This document shows, piece by piece, positions 37,374 through 46,200 of a DNA stretch of 64,000 nucleotides (positions are counted from its first letter, which is position 1; the number at the start of each line of letters is the position of its first letter). The notes below the pieces were generated by a model. It made no database searches, had not been told where the DNA came from, and saw only the letters and a program-made list of their open reading frames with translations. The stretch is from CBDDBK01 sp965225715 (GTDB lineage Bacteria > Bacteroidota > Bacteroidia > Cytophagales > Flammeovirgaceae): NCBI GenBank assembly GCA_965225715.1, contig CBDDBK010000003.1, forward strand, positions 186,001 through 250,000, given 5' to 3'. The position numbers and the translations under genes were made by a program.

Positions 37374-40247
37374 TTATTTCCTATCATCTATAATTGAGAA
37401 TTCCTGCTCTATTATTTTAGTATTGGTTTCAATATGAAAAATAAAAGTACCAACAGGTAAATAATAGCGTTTGTTATCTGCTTTTTTGATCGGTTTTTTA
37501 AACAATTTTTCGTCTATTTTTGAAGAAATACTCAAATCATAATCAAAGTAATTTAATCCTTTATCCACTTTTTGTCTTTTTTCATAAATAATTTTCTTAT
37601 CTTTAGTTAGAATACGAAAGGTCATGAGTTCTGGTTTTTTAGTATAAAAAGTCCAATTGGCTTTAGGTTCATGATAACCTAACCACTTACTCCATTTTTT
37701 ACTTCCCCAAGTTTTATCAAATTTGATATCTTCTATTTCAAAAACATGAAGATTTTGATTTATGATATTCTGGTTAAGTTGTTGTAAATCTTTTATATCA
37801 ACAGTATACAGAGAACGCCCATGTGTTCCTAATATGAGTTTTTTATCTCTATTTTGAATAACTAAATCATGCACAGCAACATGGGGGAAATTTTTAGTTA
37901 TAGGCATAAAACTCAATCCTCTGTTTAAAGAAATATAGGAACCGTTGTCTGTGCCAAGATAGAGTAAATTTTGATTTTCAGGATCTTCTTTAATCACATT
38001 AACCGGTTCTTGAGGTAAATTTGTACCAATACGAATCCAAGTTTTACCATAATCTTCAGAAACATAGATATAAGGTTCAAAATTATCCCAACGATAACCA
38101 TTTAAAGTAGCATACACACGTGACGGATTATGTTTAGAAGCAACCACACGACTAATCCAATAGTTTTCAGGTAAGCCGTATACGATTTTTTCCCAAGTAT
38201 AGCCCCCATCGCGCGTAATATGAATCAAACCATCATCGGTACCTATGTAAATAAGCCCAAATTGAAATGGTGATTCATCTATGGTCGTTATTGTTCCAAA
38301 AGGTACATTTCCTTTTTTACCTCCTTTTGTAAGATCTTTAGGATTGGTATAATAGGTTTTGCCTTTATCCAAAGAACGATGAAACTTATTTGAACCTATG
38401 TATAAAACGTCGTTGTTGTGAGATGATAAATAAACAGGTGTTTGCCAATTGAAACGATAAGGATATTCTCCTAAATCATGTCGAGGTGTAATTTTTTGGT
38501 AGTCTTGGGTGTTTAAATTGACCTTATAATAATGTCCAAATTGGAAACCTGTATAAACAATGGGATCTTTTTCCACCGTGTCAACAGCAACTTGCATACC
38601 GTCTCCACCTAAAATTCGTTTATAAGGATATTCCCCTTCTTGATACCAAAGTGGATCTAAAGTATAATTATTACTACCATACCAAACGCCATTATCTTGC
38701 AATCCACCATAAACATTAAAGGGTTTTTTATTATCTATATTAACACTATAAAATTGTCCTACAGGAATGGTATTACCTTTATACCAATTTTTACCATTAT
38801 CATAAGAAATATTAATGCCTCCATCATTGCCATTAATGAGATAACCAGCTTGTTTGGGATGTACCCAAAGGGCATGATGGTCCACATGAACATTATTAGC
38901 ATTGATAGAAGTCCATGTATTTCCACTATCTTTAGAAAAAAGTATAGGTACACCCATAATATAAACTTCGTTAGCATGGTTTGGGTTTATCCTAATTTGT
39001 CCAAAGTAATAACCATAAGAATAATAAAGATCATCGATATAATCTTTATGAGTCTTTTTCCAAGTTTTACCTCCATCGCTAGACTTATAAAGTTCAGCAC
39101 CTTTAACAGGTGTATCAAAAAGATCGGCATTAGCATCACCGAGATAATAAACAAGGGCTTTAGGTGTATATTTTTTTTCTTTAATTTCTTTTTTAACTCT
39201 TTGAGCATTATAGCTTTTAGGAAAATTATGCTTTTTCAAATAAGCATTAATACTTTTATCTGATAACTTTAAAAAATCTTCTTGACTTATATTTTTTAGT
39301 TGGTTTTTAGAAACAGTTTCAGAGTCACTATTTTTTTTTATTTTATCTTTTGAGGATCTGCGATTTTGATTATCTAATAAAGCATAAAGAGTATTAGTAT
39401 CAAAAACAGCTAAACCAATTCTTCCAACTCCTTCATTATCGGGGAAACCATTTTTACCTGTATTAATTTTTTGCCATGTTTTACCGCTGTCAATTGTTTT
39501 ATAAATATCTGATTTTTCGCCAGATCCTTGGAAATTCCAAGATTTACGTTCTCTTTGCCAACTTGCTGCATAAAGAATTTCAGGATTAGAAGGTGATATA
39601 GCTAGGTCTATAAAACCTGTTTCATTATCAATAAATAAAACTTTTTGCCATGTTTTGCCAGCATCTATAGTTTTATAAATGCCTCTTTCTTCATTTTTAG
39701 AATAAAGATGTCCCAAGACTGCTACCCAAACAATATTAGGATTTTTAGGATGTATAATAATTCTACCGATATGATGACTGTCTTTTAAGCCCATATATTT
39801 CCAAGTTTTTCCACTATCGTTACTTTTATAAATACCTGTTCCAGAATAAGATGAACGACTTGAATTATTTTCTCCACTTCCAACCCATATAGTATTATTT
39901 TCTCCCCAAACTACTGCTATATCTCCAATAGTCATACTGATTTCTTCTTGAAATAAAGGCTGATAGGTTTGAGCATTGTTATTGGTAAACCACAAACCAC
40001 CAGAAGCAAAAGCTGCATAAAATGAACTAGGTTTATTAGGGTTTACAGCTAAATCAACTACTCGACCGCTCATTACTGTAGGCCCTATATTTTTAGCAGG
40101 TAGATTATTAATCAAAGAATTATTTATAAGTTTTTTTAAAACTTTTGTATTGTTAAAACGAATATCACTTGAACTAGTTTTAGGGTTTTGAGCATAAAGT
40201 GGATATAAGCTAATAAGGCTTAAAAAGATATAGGTTAGTAATCTCAT
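37374..40247 (-). CDS. Secreted VPS10/sortilin-type BNR beta-propeller protein
   Basis: A 957-residue secreted protein with a signal peptide (about 1-19). About ten Asp-box motifs of the form SxDxGxTW are visible, for example KSNDSGKTWKY, KTIDAGKTWQK, KSSDGGKTWKK, FSKDSGNTWTS and VSEDYGKTWIR, giving two stacked propellers typical of the sortilin/VPS10 family found in Bacteroidota. A lysine-rich insert (about 300-370) splits the array. Members have been annotated as glycosyl hydrolases by resemblance to sialidase-type folds, but a catalytic role is unproven. There is no T9SS sorting domain at the C-terminus (it ends EQEFSIIDDRK), so it is probably periplasmic or released by other means. Confidence 0.85.
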   Translation of the reverse strand: MRLLTYIFLSLISLYPLYAQNPKTSSSDIRFNNTKVLKKLINNSLINNLPAKNIGPTVMSGRVVDLAVNPNKPSSFYAAFASGGLWFTNNNAQTYQPLFQEEISMTIGDIAVVWGENNTIWVGSGENNSSRSSYSGTGIYKSNDSGKTWKYMGLKDSHHIGRIIIHPKNPNIVWVAVLGHLYSKNEERGIYKTIDAGKTWQKVLFIDNETGFIDLAISPSNPEILYAASWQRERKSWNFQGSGEKSDIYKTIDSGKTWQKINTGKNGFPDNEGVGRIGLAVFDTNTLYALLDNQNRRSSKDKIKKNSDSETVSKNQLKNISQEDFLKLSDKSINAYLKKHNFPKSYNAQRVKKEIKEKKYTPKALVYYLGDANADLFDTPVKGAELYKSSDGGKTWKKTHKDYIDDLYYSYGYYFGQIRINPNHANEVYIMGVPILFSKDSGNTWTSINANNVHVDHHALWVHPKQAGYLINGNDGGINISYDNGKNWYKGNTIPVGQFYSVNIDNKKPFNVYGGLQDNGVWYGSNNYTLDPLWYQEGEYPYKRILGGDGMQVAVDTVEKDPIVYTGFQFGHYYKVNLNTQDYQKITPRHDLGEYPYRFNWQTPVYLSSHNNDVLYIGSNKFHRSLDKGKTYYTNPKDLTKGGKKGNVPFGTITTIDESPFQFGLIYIGTDDGLIHITRDGGYTWEKIVYGLPENYWISRVVASKHNPSRVYATLNGYRWDNFEPYIYVSEDYGKTWIRIGTNLPQEPVNVIKEDPENQNLLYLGTDNGSYISLNRGLSFMPITKNFPHVAVHDLVIQNRDKKLILGTHGRSLYTVDIKDLQQLNQNIINQNLHVFEIEDIKFDKTWGSKKWSKWLGYHEPKANWTFYTKKPELMTFRILTKDKKIIYEKRQKVDKGLNYFDYDLSISSKIDEKLFKKPIKKADNKRYYLPVGTFIFHIETNTKIIEQEFSIIDDRK

Positions 40248-40481
40248 AATAGTGAAATAGTTAAAGGTAAATGATTAATTATAAATTAAGAATGGTTAAT
40301 TCTGAATTTATATATTGATAACCAATATATTTATAATTTATAATATACAGAATTTTAAATCATAAAATTTAATAGTTCGTTATAAAAAAGTTAAAAATAA
40401 AACTTTGATTATCAATTATATAAAATATAAAAAATACATAATTATCTACTTATAAGTGAGTTATATCTTTTTTTAGCTTAT

Positions 40482-40716
40482 TTAACCATTTCCATGAGAG
40501 TGGTCTCTTAGACTTATACCTTTGTTCAAAAAAGCTAATTCAGTATAGTCTTCTTTTTTAGGGAACTTAGGTCAAAAACAAAGATACTAAAAATATGTGG
40601 GACCAGCTGAATAATATTATGCCAAAACAGAGTCTTAATATCCACCAATAAAGTAAAGAGACTATCAATTATGATGCCGTTAAAATCCAAATAAAATGTC
40701 TTTTTTTTTGAAGCAT
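40482..40716 (-). pseudogene. Decayed coding fragment, family unknown
   Basis: Reading the minus strand from the ATG at 40716 gives MLQKKRHFIWIL then a stop; with one base added in the run of nine A (40701-40709) it reads on as MLQKKKTFYLDFNGIIIDSL and a further 40 residues. After another frame change and one stop it continues PKFPKKEDYTELAFLNKGIS then LRDHSHGNG and a stop at 40482. The base composition is less AT-biased than the surroundings and these segments look like real protein, so I think this is a gene that has decayed by frameshifts. I do not recognise the family. Confidence 0.35.
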
Positions 40717-40932
40717 TTTTATAAAAATATTTGTCAGTTGATTATTGGTATTTGTATTATTTAAATTTTTACTTCGTGCAAATAAATTATTAGACTTGAA
40801 TTATTTTGATTTTTTGGCATTGGATTTAATGAAAAAAACTAATATAGTATAAATATTTGATTATCAACTTAATAAATATAAATTAACAATATATTTAATA
40901 CTCTAAATTTTACAAGTAAAAAATAAGTTTAC

Positions 40933-41054
40933 TTGATCTTTTTGAAAAACCTTTAAACTTTCACTATAATATCATTTTTTATAAGTTGTTAATGAACAAT
41001 TTTTTATAAAAATAACTTTTTTATTTGATTGATTATCAAATCCAGGCAAGTCTA
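40933..41054. repeat. Copy 1 of a ~120-bp two-copy repeat with palindrome
   Basis: Shares with 54224-54342 the segments TTTGAAAAACCTTTAAACTT, TCACTATAATATCATTTTTT, ATAAGTTGTTAAT and TTTATTTGATTGATTATCAA, then ATCC.GGCAAGTCTA. In this copy the central palindrome is imperfect. It lies just beyond the maf stop codon. Confidence 0.85.
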
Positions 41055-41055
41055 T

Positions 41056-41631
41056 TTAATAATCCATAATTTTTTTTAACGTTTTATAACACCAGTGTAA
41101 AGGTAAACCCATTGCCGTATAATAAGAACCTTCTATTTTTTCAATACCAATCATCCCAATCCAGTCTTGAATACCATAAGCGCCTGCTTTGTCGAAGGCT
41201 TGCCCTGTCGAAATATAGTGTTCTATCTCTTTAGGATTTAACTTTTTGAAAAATACTTTTGTCAAATCGCTGTAAGCATGTGTCTTTTTTTCTATATCAC
41301 TGATATATACAGCAGTATTGACCAGATGCCTCCTGCCAGATAAACGGTTTAACATGTCATAAGCTTCTATTTTACTATATGGTTTTTGTAAAATTTTATC
41401 GTCTAAAATTACGGTTGTATCGGCACTTATGCCAATTTGTTGATTGAGCTGGGGTAAGAGAGCCTTCATTTTTTTTTGAGCAATAAAATTAGCAACTTTA
41501 GAAGATTTTAAATCTAAAGGATAAGTTTCATCTATATCTAAAGTTAAAGTTTCAAAAATAAACCCTAAAGCCTTTAATAAATCTCTGCGTCTTGGGGATT
41601 TAGAAGCCAAAAGAATCTTTTTATTAGACAT
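41056..41631 (-). CDS. maf: Maf-family nucleotide pyrophosphatase
   Basis: A 191-residue Maf protein, a house-cleaning pyrophosphatase that hydrolyses non-canonical or dTTP/UTP-type nucleotides. The N-terminus ILLASKSPRRRDLLKALG (5-22) is the family signature; ISADTTVILDDKILQKP (about 67-83) carries the catalytic Asp; SGRRHLVNTAV and GAYGIQDWIG (about 151-160) follow. These fit the YhdE-type dTTP/UTP pyrophosphatases. The gene is complete and probably monocistronic. Confidence 0.93.
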   Translation of the reverse strand: MSNKKILLASKSPRRRDLLKALGFIFETLTLDIDETYPLDLKSSKVANFIAQKKMKALLPQLNQQIGISADTTVILDDKILQKPYSKIEAYDMLNRLSGRRHLVNTAVYISDIEKKTHAYSDLTKVFFKKLNPKEIEHYISTGQAFDKAGAYGIQDWIGMIGIEKIEGSYYTAMGLPLHWCYKTLKKIMDY

Positions 41632-41988
41632 GTTTTTTGTATATTTAATTATGCTTACTTCACTTGAAAGAGAATTTGTAGATAGTTTAATTCATTGATT
41701 TTAAGAATAAAATTTTCCAATATAAACTATAGCATTTAGGTTCTATATAGTTGTTCTATTTGAAAAAAGCATTTTTCAAGGTTTTAACGCATCAATTTGA
41801 AAATGACCGTTTCTAAAAAAACTTATGTTTCCTTAAAGGCAACATAATTTCGAGTCTTTTAAATACTCTTGCTTAATACCAATTACCGCTTTGCTCTTAA
41901 AAATAAGAAGAGAATGTTTTCTGATTGTCAATGATTTAAATATCTAAAAAAATCCTTTTTCTATTTGAAATGACTATAAATTAGGGAT
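41632..41988. repeat. Cluster of three dispersed intergenic repeats
   Basis: Copies at 41649-41740 (type A, direct; GCTTACTTCACTTGAAAGAG), 41744-41815 (type A, direct; TTTTAACGCATCAATTTGAA then AATGACCGTTTCT) and 41888-41978 (type B, reverse; AAAATAAGAAGAGAATGTTT, TCTGATTGTCAATGATTTAA, AATCCTTTTTCTATTTGAAA, TGACTAT). They fill the gap between maf and dcd. No gene is seen. Confidence 0.75.
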
Positions 41989-42525
41989 TTAAAATGTATT
42001 TTTCCACATCATCGATTCGATGGGTTTAGTTGTCCTAACCACATATTTTGCCGATTTTTTGGTATTGTAATAATTTTTTATTTCACCTTCTATCTTAAAA
42101 TAGATAAGCTGTCCTATAGGCATACCTGCATAAATACGGACTCGAGTACTGGTAGAAATTTCTAAAGTCCAAGTATTACAAAAACCGACATCGCCTTTGC
42201 CTGCCGTAGCGTGAATATCAATACCCAAACGTCCTATACTTGATTTACCTTCTAAAAATGGAACATGTTTGAAGGTTTCAGTATATTCTAAAGTTACCCC
42301 TAAGTATAAATGATTGGGTTCTAAAATAAAACCTTCTTTGGGTATTTTGAATAATCTAATTTTATTGTGTTTTTTAACATCTAATATTTGCTCTGCATAA
42401 ACACCTAAATAATTTCCTAAATGGACATCATAAGAATTGCTTCCCAAACAAGATAGATCAAAAGGTTCTATCAAAATATTACCTTTTTCCATTTCTTCTA
42501 AAATCGCGGAATCTGAAAGTATCAT
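41989..42525 (-). CDS. dcd: dCTP deaminase
   Basis: A 178-residue trimeric enzyme of the dUTPase fold that deaminates dCTP to dUTP. GKSSIGRLGIDIHATAGKGD (93-112) holds the triphosphate and sugar-binding residues and E122 in NTWTLEIS is the catalytic glutamate. The C-terminal lid (VRTTKP) is present. It may be the last gene of a run with the TOPRIM and helicase-ATPase genes (69 bp after the TOPRIM stop). dCTP deaminases also occur as phage-defence proteins that drain dCTP, but this one looks like the housekeeping form common to Bacteroidota. Confidence 0.93.
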   Translation of the reverse strand: MILSDSAILEEMEKGNILIEPFDLSCLGSNSYDVHLGNYLGVYAEQILDVKKHNKIRLFKIPKEGFILEPNHLYLGVTLEYTETFKHVPFLEGKSSIGRLGIDIHATAGKGDVGFCNTWTLEISTSTRVRIYAGMPIGQLIYFKIEGEIKNYYNTKKSAKYVVRTTKPIESMMWKNTF

Positions 42526-42594
42526 AGCTTTTAGCGGTAGACTTTAATATCAAATGTAAAAAATACGTAGTATAAGACAAGGAATTCCCTGTAC

Positions 42595-43245
42595 TTACAT
42601 TTTAGAAAATATATGGTTTAAAAAAATCTTAAAAGGTTCTATTTTATCGATAGACAATTCCCAGTATTCCGACTCAAATATCCTTTCTTGTTCTTTTGCT
42701 TGTTCGGCTCCGTAATAAACACTGAGATAATTAAATATACGCATTTTATTTTCTAATAAATTTTTACTAGGGTCAATTTTGATTTTTTTTGTACAAATAG
42801 CATATCCATCATAACACTCAAAAAAAGGCTTATATTTTTCTTGATTGGCGATATCTAATAATAACATTTCTAAATTGCCATCATCTTCATTATTTGGAAA
42901 TAAAAATATTTCAAAATCAATTTTTAATTCTTGTTTTATTTTTTCTAAATATTCTGTTCTCAAAATTACTCCTCCATTTTTTTCGTCTTTGTCTAGATTG
43001 TCAGCATCTAGAACCACAAGTATTTTATAGTTCTGGTCTACAGCTCTTTGTAACTTTTTCAAACGGTTTTTTACATTCGTGTACCCTCCTATTGCATCTA
43101 TCTTGATATGACTTTCTGTATTTTTTAATACTTTTTCCTTGGGGTCATTTTTTTCTACGCTTAAATTTTTGTCTAAGAATTTCAAATAATCTCTAACAAA
43201 AGGGGCATCTGCTTTTCCTTCAACCAAGATCAAATATTTTTGCAT
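42595..43245 (-). CDS. TOPRIM-domain protein (DUF3226-like), partner of the helicase-ATPase
   Basis: A 216-residue soluble protein. The TOPRIM motifs are visible: the glutamate E9 in LILVEGKAD and the DxD pair D80 and D82 in YKILVVLDADNLDKD. FPNNEDDGNLEMLLLDIA (116-133) resembles the conserved segment of DUF3226/DUF4435 proteins. In OLD and Gabija GajA nucleases the TOPRIM domain cuts DNA, and in PARIS AriB is a TOPRIM-fold effector. It starts 29 bp after the stop of the giant helicase-ATPase gene on the same strand, so the two are almost certainly co-transcribed. A nuclease or RNase role is inferred. Low similarity makes the exact family uncertain. Confidence 0.75.
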   Translation of the reverse strand: MQKYLILVEGKADAPFVRDYLKFLDKNLSVEKNDPKEKVLKNTESHIKIDAIGGYTNVKNRLKKLQRAVDQNYKILVVLDADNLDKDEKNGGVILRTEYLEKIKQELKIDFEIFLFPNNEDDGNLEMLLLDIANQEKYKPFFECYDGYAICTKKIKIDPSKNLLENKMRIFNYLSVYYGAEQAKEQERIFESEYWELSIDKIEPFKIFLNHIFSKM

Positions 43246-43274
43246 TTGTCAAAATTTTTAGAAAAAGTACTTAA

Positions 43275-46200
43275 TTATAAATCGCCTCCTCGTATTTCAA
43301 ATCCATTGTCAAGTTCATATTTGAATTCGTTATAGGTATGTGTGTAGGCTTTGACGGTTTTATCTTTATCGGGTAATTCTTCAAGTGTAATTATTCGAGA
43401 ATCGTTTTGATAGGATTTATATTTTTCATTTTTTAGTACATCAGAAAAATAGTTGACACATTCAAGATTATGGGTTGTTGCGAAAATTTGAATCTTATAT
43501 TTATCAGCAACTTCAAGTATTATTTCCCAAAAACGAGAAAAACGAGAATAGTGAATTCCTGCGTCAATTTCATCAATCAGCAATTTGTTGTTTTTTTGGA
43601 ATGTTAATTGCACTAAAATTCGGAACAGTTTATTAGCACCTGCCCCGTATTGATGTAGAGGGCTAGCTACTTCAGAATCCTTTTCTTCAATATAAATTTC
43701 CCCTTTTTGAGTATCAGCAGCTATTTTTTCAACATTTGGAATAAATAGGTTCATTAATTTAATAAATTCATTGCGTTCTGCTTTTATCTTTTCTATTTTT
43801 TCAAAATAGGCCGAAGCTAAATCCTTATCAAAGCCAATACCAAAGGGAACAAGGGGAATTTCGGTTATATTCTTAGAGCTTATTTTTTTTATTATAGTAT
43901 TTTGAATTTCAGGTCGTTCTGATTCTCCTATTTTATAATTCCAATAATTTCGATGCTCTTTTAATTCGAATATTAATTCTTTTGCATCTTTTTTTATAAA
44001 ATTATTCGATATAAAATTTGTTGGAGGGGCATATTTTTCTTCGGTATCGTTTTGGATTTTCCGTATATTTTTTCTGCTGATATGAGCAAAAACGAGATTT
44101 TGAAAATGCTCTTTTTTATTTGTTTTAAATAATAAGGCTTCCAATAAAGAGGTTTTTCCTGTATTATTATCGCCTACGATTAGGTTAAATTGACCTACGT
44201 TGGAAAGTGTAATCTCTTTAAATCTACGAAAATTACATATTTTTATTTTTCGGAAATATTTATTTGGATTCCATTTTATCTCTTGAGGGCATTCCGAAAT
44301 ATTCTTAAGTTCATATAAATCAAATTTTTTAAAAATTATATCGTTTTTTTTGGAAAATTGTAAATAGGCATCATTTAGCTTTTTCAGATTTGGCTTTTCA
44401 TTTTCTGCTTTCCATTTAGTTTTGGCCCATCGCTCTAGAATAAAAGTTGCGATTTGGTTATTGAGGTCATTTTCTCCAAGCAATTTTTCATAAAACTCAA
44501 TTAATTCATTGGGTTGAGATGTTTTCTCTATTTTTTTTCCTATTTTAATGACCTCATTATCCTTTGGTTTTTGCAAAATAAAAGCCTTAAATACAGCTGA
44601 AAAATAGCCAAAGTGATCATTATCCAAAATATTTTTCTTATGAATTTCAATTATTTCATTGTATATGTTTATCTGTTCGCTAGCCTCTTTAAATCTGAGC
44701 AATTCATCAAGCCATAGTATTATTTTTTGATTATCCTTTTTTTCTCTTGCCCATTCTACTTGTGAAATACAATACTTTTCTCCAAAACTGTTAATTTCAC
44801 TCCAAGCATCAATGGCTTTTTGATAATTTTTTAAATCAAAACGGATATTTCCAATTATCTTCCATAAATCTCGGTCAGTTGAATGGGCTATAAACTCCAT
44901 TACTTCGACGAAGTCGGTTTTTTGTTCTTTTAGTTCAATAGTTTTTGAACTTATGATAAATTGGTCAATTAATTCATTTCGCCATTCCAAATTTTCAAGG
45001 ATTTCATTTAGTTCCTTTTTATTTTTTTTGAGAATATCAATATCCTGTTTCATTATTTTTTCGCCGCCGATCAAACGGGAAATACTAATTCGTATGTCGT
45101 GTTCTGGGGTTCTTAAATTATTTCCAATTTTAGAAATTAATTCTTTAAAAAACTGGCCTCGGAACAAACAATTCGCTGCTTCTTCGTATTTTGGATAGTC
45201 AAGTTTTAAATAATGGTCGGCGGCACTTTTCCAATTTTCTTTTAGTTCTTCTGAAAGCGCTAAACACTCATAGCCTTCTTGTTTTTTTTCAATTTTAAAG
45301 AATTGGTTTGCAGCAACTTGTAAACGTGCAGGATTTTTATCATATAAACCTTGTTTTTTATCTTCTTGTGCATTTTTAAGGGCATCTTCTTTTGTACTCT
45401 GAATAATATGATTAATAGTACCCGGGTTGTATAAGATTGTTTCTTTTTTGAAATTGTCGAGAATTTTCCACTCGCTGGATTCATAGTTTTTGGTCTGGTC
45501 TACAATTTTTTTCCAAAAATATTCTTCCGATTTCTGGCTATCGATAATGATTAATTCTGTTTGGGCACGCGTTAAACCAACATATAGTTTATTGAAAAAG
45601 AAAGAGCGTTTAAATAATTCTGGGGTGTCTTGCTTATTTTGCGCTAAAGTTTTAAACTTTTCCAAAAAATATTCGCCGAAGCCAAACAAAATGACCTGAC
45701 TATATTCTGCACCCTTTGCTTCTATAGATGTTTTTACCTCTACTTTGTCAATTGATGAGAGTATAGCATATTTATCAATATAGTCTTTCTTTTCCTGTGC
45801 ATTAACTGGAATAATAAAGATTTTGTATTGTAATTTTTTAATTAAATCCTGCTTTAATTTGGGATCTTCGATTTCTTGATAATTGAAAAAACTATTTTCC
45901 TCTGTATTTGAGGAAAATAGTTTAGTCTTTTGGGGGTCTACTTTTTTTATGCCGAGGTTTTTCATTCGATAATGTTGTACAAAATTTGCCAGAGATACAA
46001 CAGGCTGAGTCGAACGATAATTGAGAGAAGGATTATAAATATCTGCGACTTTATTTTTATTGCTAAAGCCAGCTATTTCTTTCAACTCTTCATAAAGCAT
46101 ACTGGTTATTTCATCTTGTCTAAATCCCGTTGGATTAACAGTTTGGTTGGGATCGCCAGCAAAAACAACAGGTACTTGATCTATTTTGGATAAATCATGT

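Larger units (their letters stand above)
40248..41055. other. Long intergenic region with gene remnant and two-copy repeat
   Basis: About 800 bases. It contains the coding remnant at 40482-40716 (minus strand) and one copy of a 120-bp repeat at 40933-41054, both listed separately, plus three copies of the palindrome TTGATTATCAA (40405, 40857, 41029). The remainder is AT-rich without recognisable features. Confidence 0.5.

Noticed and set aside
38697..39263. 188-codon plus-strand frame within the propeller protein gene
   Set aside because: Antisense shadow rich in Ile with no motif; the opposite strand carries a full set of Asp-boxes.
41989..42525. dCTP deaminase as a phage-defence effector
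   Set aside because: The protein has the normal length and motifs of the housekeeping enzyme and a single-domain layout; adjacency to the TOPRIM gene alone is not enough.
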